DNA of 64,000 nt from NCBI RefSeq assembly GCF_014842995.1, contig NZ_JACYXL010000001.1, forward strand, positions 869,183 to 933,182, read 5' to 3'. This DNA comes from Rhodanobacter sp. 7MK24 (lineage in GTDB: Bacteria > Pseudomonadota > Gammaproteobacteria > Xanthomonadales > Rhodanobacteraceae). The position numbers and the translations under genes are program-made. Positions within the stretch are counted from its first letter, which is position 1. Each line of letters begins with the position of its first letter. The notes beneath the pieces are model-generated. The model saw only the letters and a list, made by a program, of their open reading frames with translations. It made no database searches and was not told the origin of the DNA. Positions 50,105 to 62,761 of this stretch are shown one piece after another.

Positions 50105-50587
50105 TCAGGCCTGGACGGCACCGAGCATCGCCTCCGCGCTGGAAACGCGGAACTCGCCCGGCGCCTCCACGTGCAGTTGGCGCACCACGCCGTCTTCCGC
50201 GTATAGTGCGAAGCGGCGTGCGCGCAGGCCCATGCCGTAGCTGCTGCCGTCCAGTTCCAGGCCCAGCGCGCGGGTGAAGGCGGCATTGCCGTCGGCGATC
50301 AGCAGCAGGTCGTGCGGCACGTGTTGCGCTTCGGCCCATGCCTTCATCACGTGGGCGTCGTTGACCGACAGGCACATCACCTCGATGCCACGCTCGAGGA
50401 AATCGCGGTGGTGCGTCACGTAGCCGGGCAGGTGCCGGTTGGAGCAGGTGGGCGTGAACGCGCCAGGCACGGCGAACAGCACCACCTTGCGGTTGGCGAA
50501 CAGCTCGCCGGTGCGGGTCTCGCGGATGCCGTCGCCGACGAGGCGGACTTCGACGTCAGGCAGGGTCTGTCCGATCTGGATACTCAT
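50105..50587 (-). CDS. Peroxiredoxin (Prx5/hybrid glutaredoxin-peroxiredoxin type)
   Basis: A 160-residue thiol peroxidase. The peroxidatic Cys48 sits in PGAFTPTCSNRHLPGYV, the typical Prx5-family loop, and the GLRARRFALYAEDGVV strand near the C-terminus is conserved. No export signal is visible, so it acts in the cytoplasm against H2O2 or organic peroxides. Its ATG overlaps the stop of the PNGase A-type gene (ATGA), so it is probably translated from the same mRNA. Confidence 0.93.
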   Translation of the reverse strand: MSIQIGQTLPDVEVRLVGDGIRETRTGELFANRKVVLFAVPGAFTPTCSNRHLPGYVTHHRDFLERGIEVMCLSVNDAHVMKAWAEAQHVPHDLLLIADGNAAFTRALGLELDGSSYGMGLRARRFALYAEDGVVRQLHVEAPGEFRVSSAEAMLGAVQA

Positions 50588-52392
50588 GGTGTGCGTCCCA
50601 AGTTCGTGGATGGCCGTCCAAACGATGGGTCCTCTGGACAGGTCTGGTTCGTAGCGACAGCGACCACGGCCTGGTTGCGCGTCTCCACGCGGCGCGCATA
50701 GCAATTGCCCTGCGAGTCGCCGTAGCTATAGGTCTGCAGGCCGTTCTGTCCGCGCGAGCCCGTGATGGCCGTGCCGCCGGCGTTGAAGTCGGTGTTGCTG
50801 TGGCTTTCGAGATGGTTGGTCAGCATGGATCCGTAGCTCACGCGCTTGCCTTCCATATTCCGGCGCGCGCTTTCGTAACCCTGCTGCAGGGTGATGTCGG
50901 CGGTGAAGTCGCCGCCGGCATGCACCTGCTTGCGGATGTCGATCGTCAGCGGGTAATACAGACGATGCCGCTTTTGCGTCGTGCCGGCGTCGGTGGTGGT
51001 CGTCACGTCATCGTCCACCCGCGAGGTCATGCGTATGTACTGGTGGTAGATGCCTTGCGCGGTGAGATCGAAGGTCTGGTCGTTGTCGAAGCCAGCGTTC
51101 TGCGCGACCTGCGTGACGACCTTGCCGCGCGAGGTCTGCAACTCGCCGGTGATCGCATAGGTACCGCGTTGCCGGGTATCAACCTCGCCATGCAGCGTGT
51201 CTCCCGTGCCGTGGTCGAAGTGGCGTTGCACCTTCGGCTGCAAGGTGCCCTGTTGCGTCGCCAGCGTATTCTGCGTGAGCTTGCCCGTGAGCACCTCAAC
51301 CCCATGGTCGCGCCAGACCAGCAGGTTCGCGGCGAGGCTGAAAAAGTCGTGTGCACCCAGCACGCGCACCGCCAGGGTATGCGGCTTGCCGTCGTCCAGC
51401 AGTGCGGCGAAGGGCGTCAGGTCCATGCGGTACGGGATGAAGTTGAGCGTCTGAATGTCCGGCGTCGGGCGCCACAGGTTGGGATCCACGCCGCCGGTGT
51501 AGGTCCACGGATAGACCGGCGCGCGACCGGCCGGCTGGCCGTCGATGCTCACGGCCACCTCGCGGTAGTTGCCGCCGCCGCATTGCTCCAGCGGGTCGCC
51601 GGCGTTCGGCGGCCCCAGCGAGAATTCGCGCGTGGGTTCCACGTCGGCATCGTCGATGCACATGTACCACTGCTCGTCCACGGCCTGGCTCTGCGCAATC
51701 AGGTCCAGCGCCACGCGCTCGACGTTGCGCGGCAGGGTGAGCGCGCGCGCGAGCGTCTGCGTTTCGTCCTGCACATCCACCGGATGTCCGCCGCTGTCAC
51801 CGACAAGGCCGATGGCAAGATCGGCGGGTGCCGGATCGGTATGGCCTGCCGCCGGATAGAACACCAGCCGCGCGCTGCCGTGGATCACGCTGTCGCGCTT
51901 GCCGCCGACCCAGTTGTTGAGGACGACCTGCCCATGCCCGGCGTTGCGGAACAGGCTGGCGTAGTCCGTCACGTCGCGCTCGACGTGCCAGTGCGGCGCG
52001 ACCTTGGCACCGGGTTCCTGTGTGGTGCCGTAGTAAAGGTTCACCCCACCGAGCCACAGGCTGGCCGTGCGGTCGTATTGCCGCCCGGCATCCACCGAGA
52101 AATCCGCTTCCAGTACGACCTTGGCCCATGATCCAGCGCACTGCGCAGGTGGGGTGTAGCTAAATTCGCGTGGCTTCGCATCGCGCGAGGTGGATTCGCC
52201 GTGGTCGTCGAAGGCGACGTTCGCATACAGATCCACGACGCAAGCCGTGCCGGAAGGACGCGGCACCGGCGCGTCGGCGATGGCGACGCCGCGGTCGCCC
52301 ACGGCGGGTGTCGGTGTCGTTGTCTGCGCCACCGCGAATGCGGCCGGCAATGCCAGCACGAGGAAAAGGCCGGGTTGAATCAGGTGGCGCAT
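50584..52392 (-). CDS. PNGase A-type peptide N-glycanase (exported)
   Basis: A 602-residue exported protein of the peptide-N4-(N-acetyl-beta-glucosaminyl)asparagine amidase A family (Pfam PF12222 type), which removes N-linked glycans from glycoproteins and glycopeptides. A signal peptide (LFLVLALPAAFAVAQ) is followed by family hallmarks: RQYDRTASLWLGGVNLYYGT (about 130-150), WHVERDVTDYASLF, then NYREVAVSIDGQPAG, PWTYTGGVDPNLWRP and YRMDLTPF (about 300-360). The start is ATG at 52392; one three codons upstream is possible. The family is best known in plants, fungi and some acid-tolerant bacteria. It is coupled to the peroxiredoxin gene. Confidence 0.85.
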   Translation of the reverse strand: MRHLIQPGLFLVLALPAAFAVAQTTTPTPAVGDRGVAIADAPVPRPSGTACVVDLYANVAFDDHGESTSRDAKPREFSYTPPAQCAGSWAKVVLEADFSVDAGRQYDRTASLWLGGVNLYYGTTQEPGAKVAPHWHVERDVTDYASLFRNAGHGQVVLNNWVGGKRDSVIHGSARLVFYPAAGHTDPAPADLAIGLVGDSGGHPVDVQDETQTLARALTLPRNVERVALDLIAQSQAVDEQWYMCIDDADVEPTREFSLGPPNAGDPLEQCGGGNYREVAVSIDGQPAGRAPVYPWTYTGGVDPNLWRPTPDIQTLNFIPYRMDLTPFAALLDDGKPHTLAVRVLGAHDFFSLAANLLVWRDHGVEVLTGKLTQNTLATQQGTLQPKVQRHFDHGTGDTLHGEVDTRQRGTYAITGELQTSRGKVVTQVAQNAGFDNDQTFDLTAQGIYHQYIRMTSRVDDDVTTTTDAGTTQKRHRLYYPLTIDIRKQVHAGGDFTADITLQQGYESARRNMEGKRVSYGSMLTNHLESHSNTDFNAGGTAITGSRGQNGLQTYSYGDSQGNCYARRVETRNQAVVAVATNQTCPEDPSFGRPSTNLGRTP

Positions 52393-52475
52393 GAAGATCA
52401 TCCAGGGGGTGCTTCGAACATGAACCCCAAGCATGCACCCGATCGCATCCCCTGGCGAGCAATTGCGCGCGCCGC

Positions 52476-52503
52476 CTTGAATCGGAAACCGCCGCACCTA
52501 TTT
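52476..52503 (+). promoter_or_regulatory. Candidate sigma-32 heat-shock promoter for hsp20
   Basis: CTTGAA (52476-52481), a 14-base spacer and ACCTATTT (52496-52503) match the sigma-32 consensus CTTGAA / CCCCATNT closely (all six -35 positions, six of eight -10 positions counting N). Start of transcription would fall about 40 bases before the hsp20 ATG. The divergent PNGase A gene starts at 52392. Confidence 0.55.
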
Positions 52504-52550
52504 CTGCTGGCAGGCGGCGACGTGCCGCAATCCATTCGAGGAGTTTTGCG

Positions 52551-52991
52551 ATGAGCCTGAATCATCATGTGATGTGGAGCCTGCCGCGCGATGCGCGGGC
52601 GTTCCGGCATGCGTTCGACCGTTTCACGGAGTCCGGCGAGGCCCAGGGCACTGCCGCGGCATGGTCGCCGCGCGTGGACGTGCGCGAGGAGGCCGAACGC
52701 TTCGTGATCCATGCCGATGTGCCCGGCGTCGATCCGGCGGCCATCGACGTGAGCATGGACAAGAACGTTCTTTCGATCAGCGGCGAGCGCGCGGCGGAAG
52801 CGGCCGATGCGTCCGGCCTTGGCGTGCACCGAGAGCGTCCCCATGGCGCATTCCTGCGCCGGTTCACACTGCCCGAGAGCGCGGATGCCGAGCGCATCAC
52901 CGCCAGCAACCGGCATGGCGTGCTGGAGATCGCGATACCGAAGAAAGCCGAGAGCGCGCCGCGCCGCATCGTGGTCGATACCGCCCACTGA
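52551..52991 (+). CDS. Small heat-shock protein (Hsp20 family)
   Basis: A 146-residue alpha-crystallin-type holdase. The alpha-crystallin domain spans about 40-135, with WSPRVDVREEAERFVIHADVPG, HGAFLRRFTLPESAD and the end strand HGVLEIAIPKK. The C-terminal tail has APRRIVVD in place of a strict IXI motif (RIV is the nearest match). GAGGAG precedes the ATG. The sigma-32-like promoter upstream and the co-chaperone gene downstream support a role in protein folding stress. Confidence 0.92.
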   Translation: MSLNHHVMWSLPRDARAFRHAFDRFTESGEAQGTAAAWSPRVDVREEAERFVIHADVPGVDPAAIDVSMDKNVLSISGERAAEAADASGLGVHRERPHGAFLRRFTLPESADAERITASNRHGVLEIAIPKKAESAPRRIVVDTAH

Positions 52992-53010
52992 TTCGCGGCA
53001 GCTTGCGAGC

Positions 53011-53046
53011 GCGGCCCGTGGCGGACGATGATCCGCCACGGGCCGC
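53011..53046 (+). other. Perfect 15-bp stem-loop between hsp20 and cbpA
   Basis: Bases 53011-53025 and 53032-53046 pair without mismatch around a 6-base loop (CGATGA); the stem begins GCGGCCCGTGG. It starts 19 bases after the hsp20 stop and ends 33 before the cbpA start. Only TT follows, so it is not a classic terminator; it may protect hsp20 mRNA or partly terminate transcription. Confidence 0.7.
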
Positions 53047-53079
53047 TTGGCGTTGATGCAGTTGTGCGAAGGAGTGGCG

Positions 53080-53979
53080 GTGGAATCCAAAGACTATTAC
53101 GAGATCCTTGGCGTGAAGCCCGATGCCGGCGAAGCGGAGATCAAGACCGCCTATCGCAAGCTCGCGCGCAAGTACCACCCGGACAAGAACAAGGAAGCGG
53201 GGGCGGAAGACAAGTTCAAGGAAGCGAACGAGGCGCAGGAAGTGCTGCTCGACTCCGAGAAGCGTCGCACCTACGACCAGTGGCGTGCCGGCGGCTATCG
53301 CGGTCACGAACCGTTTCGGCCAGGGGCCGCCGGGCAGGGACAGCCTTTCGACTTCGGTGGTGAGGGTGACTTCAGCGATTTCTTCGAAAACCTGTTTGGC
53401 AACCGTGGCGGTGCTCAGCGCGGCCAGCGTGGTCAACCGCGCGCGCGCCGCGGACAGGATGTGCAGGCCCAGGTGATGGTCGATTTGCAGACTGCGTTCG
53501 ACGGCGGCCGCACGCGCGTCTCCCTGCACGACGGCCATGGCGGCGAGCGCGTGCTGGAGGTGAAGATCCCTGCCGGCATCCAGCCAGGCCAGTCGATACG
53601 GCTGGCGGGGCAGGGGCATCCTGGTCACAGCGGTGGCCCGAACGGCGACCTGTTGCTGGAAATCGGCATTCGCGACAACGCGCGCTTCAAACTGGACGGC
53701 CGTAACGTGCTGCATGTTCTGCCGGTCAGCCCGTGGGAAGCGGCGCTGGGTGCCACGGTACCGGTACCGACTCTGGCCGGCACGGTGGAGCTGCGCATTC
53801 CTGCGGGTTCGCAGTCGGGCCGCAAGCTGCGCCTGAAGGGGCGAGGCATGCCGGGAGCGCAACCCGGCGACCAGTTTGTGGAACTGTCGATACGCGCACC
53901 GGTGGCGGACAACGACAAGCAGCGTGCGGCCTACGAAGCGTTGCGCAAACAGTTCGCCGACTACGATCCACGCCAGTGA
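53080..53979 (+). CDS. cbpA: CbpA-type DnaJ co-chaperone
   Basis: A 299-residue class B J-protein. The J domain (about 4-70) has the HPD motif at 33-35, followed by a short Gly/Arg-rich linker with [18 protein letters not shown] and two C-terminal substrate-binding beta domains (about 125-295). There is no zinc-finger, which separates it from DnaJ and points to CbpA, a DnaK partner. The start is GTG ([12 protein letters not shown]), chosen because AAGGAG lies five bases before it; other upstream starts lack this. It follows hsp20 in the same direction. Confidence 0.92.
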   Translation: MESKDYYEILGVKPDAGEAEIKTAYRKLARKYHPDKNKEAGAEDKFKEANEAQEVLLDSEKRRTYDQWRAGGYRGHEPFRPGAAGQGQPFDFGGEGDFSDFFENLFGNRGGAQRGQRGQPRARRGQDVQAQVMVDLQTAFDGGRTRVSLHDGHGGERVLEVKIPAGIQPGQSIRLAGQGHPGHSGGPNGDLLLEIGIRDNARFKLDGRNVLHVLPVSPWEAALGATVPVPTLAGTVELRIPAGSQSGRKLRLKGRGMPGAQPGDQFVELSIRAPVADNDKQRAAYEALRKQFADYDPRQ

Positions 53980-54075
53980 GCATCGGACGCCGACAGCGGA
54001 AATGCCGGGAACGACTACGGCATCGCGTCGGCGACGGCCTGCGGCGCGATCCTCAAGGATGGTGATCGCATAACA

Positions 54076-54101
54076 AAAATGGCGCCACGAGGCGCCATTT
54101 T
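54076..54101. terminator. Bidirectional terminator between cbpA and the response regulator
   Basis: AAAATGGCGCC (54076-54086) pairs with GGCGCCATTTT (54091-54101) over an ACGA loop. The A-run on one side and T-run on the other suit termination of both converging genes. Confidence 0.85.
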
Positions 54102-54125
54102 CATCGATGCACACGGAAGCCCGGT

Positions 54126-54491
54126 TCAGGCCGGAAGCAGTTCCTTGAGGGTCGCGATCAACTCTTCTTCCTTGATCGGCTTGGTGACGTAGGCCTTCGC
54201 ACCTTGGCGCATGCCCCACACCTTGTCGGTTTCCTGATCCTTGGTGGTCACCAGCACCACCGGGATGTGCGCGGTGGCTGCATCCTTGCTGATCGTGCGG
54301 GTGGCCTGGAAGCCATTGAGGTTGGGCATCACCACGTCCATCAGGATCAGGTCGGGGATCTCGCGCTTGGCAACCTCGACGCCGGCGGCGCCGTCTTCGG
54401 CGGTGAGGGTTTCGTGACCGAGTTTTTCGACGATGCGCTTCAGGCCCAGGAGCTGCGAGGGCGAGTCGTCGACGATCAGGATGCGTGCCAT
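54126..54491 (-). CDS. Single-domain response regulator, PilH/PilG-like
   Basis: A 121-residue CheY-like receiver with no output domain. The acidic pocket Asp8/Asp9, phospho-acceptor Asp52 (LILMDVVMPN), Thr82/Thr83 and Lys104 are all present. The sequence VDDSPSQLLGLKRIVEKLGHE and the whole-length match the twitching-motility regulators of the Pil-Chp system, more like PilH than CheY. No pil or chp genes are adjacent, so the assignment to that system is by family resemblance. Confidence 0.85.
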   Translation of the reverse strand: MARILIVDDSPSQLLGLKRIVEKLGHETLTAEDGAAGVEVAKREIPDLILMDVVMPNLNGFQATRTISKDAATAHIPVVLVTTKDQETDKVWGMRQGAKAYVTKPIKEEELIATLKELLPA

Positions 54492-54564
54492 AAGCCAGTT
54501 TTCCCCTTGTTAGCGGTTCGGTGGATTCTATGCTTCTGGCGCCACGCTTCCAAGGTGCGCGGCA

Positions 54565-55557
54565 TCAAGCAGCGACGCGCACCACGGTGCGGCCGAAGGA
54601 GTCGCCGGCCAGCATGCGGTCGAACACTTCGGGCAGCTCGTCCAGCGTGGCCTCGCGGGTGGCGACGCGTGCCAGGTGGCGCGGCTTCCAGTCGCCCGCA
54701 AGATATTGCCAGACGCGTTCGCGCATGGGCCGCGCAGTACCGGCCGAGGCCACGCCCAGCAGGTTCACGCCGCGGATGATGAAGGGCATCACCGTGCTGT
54801 CGAAGGCGATGCCGCCGGCGTTGCCGCAGATCGCCACGTTGCCGTAGGGCTCGATCAGCGGCAGCAGGCCGGCCAGCATCGCGCCGCCCACGTTGTCCAG
54901 CGCGCCGCCGAAGCGGGCCGAGTCCATCGGCTTGCCGCTGAAGGCGAGCTGGTGGCGGTCGATGCATGCGGCGGCGCCCAGCGATTCCAGATGGGCGAAG
55001 TGATCGGCCTTGCCGCTGATCGCATGCACCTCGTAGCCGGCGCGGCTGAAGATGTCGATGGCGAGCTGGCCCACCCCGCCGCTGGCGCCGGTGACGGCGA
55101 TGGGGCCGAGCGCGGGCGTCTGGCCGTTGTCCAGCATGTGCAACAGCGCCAGCGCGGCGGTGAAGCCGGCCGTGCCGAGGACCATGCTTTCGCGCAGGTC
55201 GAGGGTCGCGGGCAGCGGAATCGTCCAGCGCGCATCCAGCCGTGCGTATTCGGCATAGCCGCCGTCGCGCGTCTCGGACAGGCCGCTGCCGGTGCACAGC
55301 ACGGCGTCGCCCTCCTTGAACCTCGGGTCGATGGAAGCGGCCACGTGGCCGGCCACGTCGATGCCGCCGTTGAGCGGGTACTGGCGCAGGATGCGGCCCT
55401 TGCCGGTACCAGCCAGCGCATCCTTGTAGTTCACCGAGGAGTACGCCACCTTGACCAGCACCTCGCCGGGCGTCAGCGCGTCGGTGTCCATGGCCTCGAT
55501 GCCGGCGTGGCAGCTGCTGCCGTCGTTGTGGATGCGAAAGGCGCGGAAGGTGGTCAT
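54565..55557 (-). CDS. acuI: YhdH/AcuI family NADPH-dependent acryloyl-CoA reductase / quinone oxidoreductase
   Basis: A 330-residue zinc-independent medium-chain reductase. The catalytic GroES-like domain (about 1-130) has SSVNYKDALAGTGKG and GGIDVAGHV, and the Rossmann domain has the VTGASGGVGQLAIDIF nucleotide loop (about 152-168). The end LAGDSFGRTVVRV is typical of the AcuI/YhdH group, which reduces acryloyl-CoA to propionyl-CoA. The substrate in this organism is not certain. It runs in the same direction as the response regulator and LOG-family genes; the LOG gene is 12 bases upstream. Confidence 0.85.
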   Translation of the reverse strand: MTTFRAFRIHNDGSSCHAGIEAMDTDALTPGEVLVKVAYSSVNYKDALAGTGKGRILRQYPLNGGIDVAGHVAASIDPRFKEGDAVLCTGSGLSETRDGGYAEYARLDARWTIPLPATLDLRESMVLGTAGFTAALALLHMLDNGQTPALGPIAVTGASGGVGQLAIDIFSRAGYEVHAISGKADHFAHLESLGAAACIDRHQLAFSGKPMDSARFGGALDNVGGAMLAGLLPLIEPYGNVAICGNAGGIAFDSTVMPFIIRGVNLLGVASAGTARPMRERVWQYLAGDWKPRHLARVATREATLDELPEVFDRMLAGDSFGRTVVRVAA

Positions 55558-55569
55558 GGGATTCTCCGA

Positions 55570-56166
55570 TCAGGCCTTGATGCTGGCCGGGCCGATCACG
55601 CGGGCGGCATTGCCGCCGTCGTAGTTTTCCATCCAGTCGAACAGCGAGGAGATGGTCGCACCGAACCAGAGGCTCTCGCGCTGGCCCGGCTGCACGAAAC
55701 CTTCGGCCACCATGTGGTCAACCGCTGCGCGCAATGGAGCGTAGTAGCCGCGCACGTCGAGGAAGGCGCAGGGATGACGGTGCAGCCCGAGCTGCGCCCA
55801 GGTCAGCATCTCGAACATCTCGTCCATGGTGCCGAAGCCGCCGGGCAGGGCGACGAAGGCCTCGGAAAGTTCGTACATGCGCGTCTTGCGCTGGTGCATG
55901 GTGTCCACCACCACCAGTTCGCTGAGGCCCTTGTGCGCCACCTCGCGTTCGACCAGTTGGCGCGGGATCACGCCGATGACCTTGCCGCCGCCGGCCAGCA
56001 CGGCGTCGGCCACCGTGCCCATCAGGCCTACCTTGCCGCCGCCATAGACCAGCGCGATGCCGCGCCTGGCCATTTCGGTGCCGAAGGCGCGCGCCTGCTC
56101 GGCGTATTCGGGGTGCTTGCCGGGACTGGAGCCGCAGTAGACGCAGAGAGACTTGGGTTGAGGCAT
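55570..56166 (-). CDS. LOG family protein (Rossmann-fold nucleotide-binding, TIGR00730 type)
   Basis: A 198-residue protein of the LONELY GUY/YgdH family. The VYCGSSPGKHPEYAEQA start, the GGGKVGLMGTVADAVL loop and the PGGFGTMDEMFEMLTWAQ motif (about 108-125) are diagnostic. Family members hydrolyse cytokinin riboside monophosphates or related nucleotide 5'-monophosphates. The actual substrate in non-plant-associated bacteria is often unknown. It precedes the AcuI-type gene in a probable two-gene unit. Confidence 0.88.
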   Translation of the reverse strand: MPQPKSLCVYCGSSPGKHPEYAEQARAFGTEMARRGIALVYGGGKVGLMGTVADAVLAGGGKVIGVIPRQLVEREVAHKGLSELVVVDTMHQRKTRMYELSEAFVALPGGFGTMDEMFEMLTWAQLGLHRHPCAFLDVRGYYAPLRAAVDHMVAEGFVQPGQRESLWFGATISSLFDWMENYDGGNAARVIGPASIKA

Positions 56167-56188
56167 GTCGAAGAGCTCGCTTTTCGCT

Positions 56189-56304
56189 CGTCATTCCGGC
56201 GAAGGCCGGAATCCAGTTTCAATACGCTGTGCAAAGCACTCAAAAAGGTTTTGTGCCCTTCGGACGGGTCATTTGAACTGGATTCCGGCCTTCGCCGGAA
56301 CGAC
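56189..56304. repeat. Inverted pair of REP-like palindromes between lpdA and the LOG gene
   Basis: Two arms of about 33 bases (56189-56222 and 56272-56304) are near-perfect reverse complements. Each contains its own hairpin ATTCCGGC-GAAG-GCCGGAAT. Repeats of this type (GGCGAAGGCCGGAATCC) are common extragenic elements in proteobacteria. The rest of the 257-base gap (to 56423) has no gene; ATCCCGGAT near 56372 is a further small palindrome. Confidence 0.8.
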
Positions 56305-56423
56305 AGCGGTGAAAGTTCCGGATGGTTCAAACGATACGGCCCGCCCATGTCGCCACGAGCGGGCCGCGTGGATCCCGGATCGACGCACATCCCTGTGCTG
56401 TCCGGGATGAGGTCATCCTGACC

Positions 56424-57976
<1,553 letters not shown>

Positions 57977-57985
57977 TGCGAGGCA

Positions 57986-59179
57986 TCAGATGCCCAGCAG
58001 CATCTTGTGCGGATTTTCGAGCTGGTTCTTGATGTCCACCAGGAACAGCACCGCGTCCTTGCCGTCGATGATGCGGTGGTCGTAACTGATCGCGAGGTAC
58101 ATCATCGGCGCGGCGATCACCTGGCCGTTCTCGACGATGGCGCGATCCTTGATCGTGTGCATGCCGAGGATGGCGCTCTGCGGCGGATTCACGATCGGGG
58201 TGGAGAGCAGCGAACCGAAGGTGCCGCCGTTGGTGATGGTGAAGGTGCCGCCCTGCAGGTCTTCCAGGGTGAGCTTGCCGTCGCGCGCCTTCTTGGCGTA
58301 GTCGGCGATGCCCTTCTCGATGTCCGCGAAGCTCATGTTCTCGGCATTGCGCAGCACCGGGGTGACCAGACCCTTGTCGGTGGAGACGGCGATGGAGACG
58401 TCCTGGTAACCGTGGTAGATGACGTCGTTACCGTCCACCGAAGCATTGATGATCGGGTGGCGCTTCAGCGCCTCGACCGTGGCCTTGACGAAGAAGCTCA
58501 TGAAGCCGAGCTTGACGCCGTGCTCCTTCTGGAACTGCTCGCCGAGATCCTTGCGCATCTTGCTGACCGCGGCCAGGTTCACTTCGTTGAACGAGGTGAG
58601 CATGGCGATCGAGTTCTTCGACTGCATCAGGCGCTCGGCGATCTTGGCGCGCATGCGGGTCATCGGCACGCGCTCTTCCGGGCGTGCGCCCGGAGTGGCG
58701 GCCGCCGCTGCGGCAGGCGCAGCCGCCGGACGCGAGCCGGCGTTGACCACGTCTTCCTTGATGATGCGGCCGTCGCGGCCGGTGCCGGCGATGCCGGACG
58801 GATCGACCTTGTTCTCGGTGGCGACGCGCTGGGCGGCCGGCGAGAGTTCGGCAGCGGCAGCCTTCGGCGCGGCAGGCCCGGGAGCGGGAGCTGCAGCGGC
58901 GGGCGCCGGTGCAGCCGCCGGGGCAGCCGCTGCGGCGGCCGCGCCTTCCTCAATGACCGCGATCACCTGCTGGCTGTTCACCGTCGCGCCGCTCTCGAAC
59001 TTGATTTCCTTGAGCACGCCGTCGACCGGGGCCGGCACTTCCAGCACCACCTTGTCGGTTTCCAGGTCGACCAGGTTCTCGTCGCGCTTCACCGTCTCGC
59101 CGGCCTTCTTGTGCCAGGTGGCGATGGTGGCGTCGGAGACCGACTCGGGCAGAACGGGGACTTTGACTTCAGTGGACAT
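57986..59179 (-). CDS. sucB: 2-oxoglutarate dehydrogenase E2, dihydrolipoyl succinyltransferase
   Basis: A 397-residue core enzyme that transfers the succinyl group to CoA. Domains in order: lipoyl domain (1-75, lipoylated Lys in LETDKVVLE), an Ala/Pro-rich linker (about 80-105), the E1/E3-binding domain ([23 protein letters not shown], about 112-145), a second Ala-rich linker, and the catalytic domain ending with [17 protein letters not shown], with its catalytic His and Asp. There is one lipoyl domain, as in E. coli SucB. sucA precedes it by 57 bases. Confidence 0.96.
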   Translation of the reverse strand: MSTEVKVPVLPESVSDATIATWHKKAGETVKRDENLVDLETDKVVLEVPAPVDGVLKEIKFESGATVNSQQVIAVIEEGAAAAAAAPAAAPAPAAAAPAPGPAAPKAAAAELSPAAQRVATENKVDPSGIAGTGRDGRIIKEDVVNAGSRPAAAPAAAAAATPGARPEERVPMTRMRAKIAERLMQSKNSIAMLTSFNEVNLAAVSKMRKDLGEQFQKEHGVKLGFMSFFVKATVEALKRHPIINASVDGNDVIYHGYQDVSIAVSTDKGLVTPVLRNAENMSFADIEKGIADYAKKARDGKLTLEDLQGGTFTITNGGTFGSLLSTPIVNPPQSAILGMHTIKDRAIVENGQVIAAPMMYLAISYDHRIIDGKDAVLFLVDIKNQLENPHKMLLGI

Positions 59180-59236
59180 GGGTTGATCCTGTGGTTTTGC
59201 GCCCGGCTATGGGCGCGAAAATCGGTCTGGGTGATT

Positions 59237-62080
<2,844 letters not shown>

Positions 62081-62150
62081 GTCACCACCGGCAGGGGAAG
62101 GGAGGCTTGCAGCGATCTCGGGGGCGGGGATCGCCGGAAAAATGTTGTTA

Positions 62151-62181
62151 ATTATAGACCCGGGCTGCTGCGACGCGGCAA
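62151..62181 (-). promoter_or_regulatory. Promoter of sucA-sucB-lpdA
   Basis: A perfect TATAAT on the minus strand (62156-62151) is preceded after 19 bases by TTGCCG (62181-62176). It lies about 70 bases before the sucA GTG in a local AT-rich block (GTTGTTAATTATAG on the plus strand). A GGCGATC/GATCGC stem at about 62111-62134 falls in the leader. No operator for a known regulator can be named. Confidence 0.6.
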
Positions 62182-62251
62182 CCCGGGAACGGCCCGATTT
62201 GGCCGATTGCGACCAAAAGCGAATAGCCATGGGCCGTGCGTTCAGCAGGCG

Positions 62252-62761
62252 CTACAAATCCAGGTTCTGCAATTCGCTGGCACGGACGGAGCGCCCCCAG
62301 ATCTCGTCGAACTGCTGCTGCAGCGGCACCTGTGCGGGGCGGTCGGTCAGCGCCATGCGCCCCTGTGGCTGACTGGCGTCGGGCAAGTAGAGGTATCCGC
62401 CGGTATCGTTGACCAGCCAGCCGCTGGTGTTCTGGCGGTCCGCGTCTTCCACCGGCGTGCGGATGGCGATCGCGCTGGGCAGGCGCTGGAACAGCAGGAT
62501 CAGCCGATGGCCGTCGCGCAGCGCGGCGGCCGGGTCGTGCAGCAGGATGCGGATGTCAGCGCGCCGGCCGGAAGTGGCGATGCGCTTGAGTTCCGCCAGT
62601 TCCGCATCGTTGGCGTAGTCATCGCGACCCAGGAAGGGCAGGTGCAGCACCAACTGGTTGCGCGTGGCGGCCAGCAGTTGCAGGCGCGCGGCGGCCAGCG
62701 CTTCGCGGCTGTCGATGGCGCGGCGGCCGTCGTCCCGGGGGCTTTCCGTCTGGATATTCAC
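62252..62761 (-). CDS. Small protein of unknown function, phospholipase D-like fold (DUF7931 type)
   Basis: A 169-residue cytoplasmic protein. It has no signal peptide or HKD motif, but the layout LLAATRNQLVLHLPFLGRD, RRADIRILLHDPAAALRDGHRLI and the ending QQFDEIWGRS resembles a non-catalytic phospholipase D-like domain. The family label is tentative. The start is GTG (VNIQTES), overlapping the stop of the RoxA-type gene (GTGA), so the two are translationally coupled and probably work together or are regulated together. The function is unknown. Confidence 0.6.
   Translation of the reverse strand: MNIQTESPRDDGRRAIDSREALAAARLQLLAATRNQLVLHLPFLGRDDYANDAELAELKRIATSGRRADIRILLHDPAAALRDGHRLILLFQRLPSAIAIRTPVEDADRQNTSGWLVNDTGGYLYLPDASQPQGRMALTDRPAQVPLQQQFDEIWGRSVRASELQNLDL

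Noticed and set aside
53011-53046. The hsp20-cbpA stem as an RNA thermometer
   Set aside because: The perfect GC-rich stem would not melt at heat-shock temperatures and does not mask the cbpA ribosome site.
62081-62230. N-terminal extension of sucA to ATG at 62230
   Set aside because: The extra 50 residues cross the TATAAT promoter and are not family-like; the GTG at 62080 gives the conserved start.
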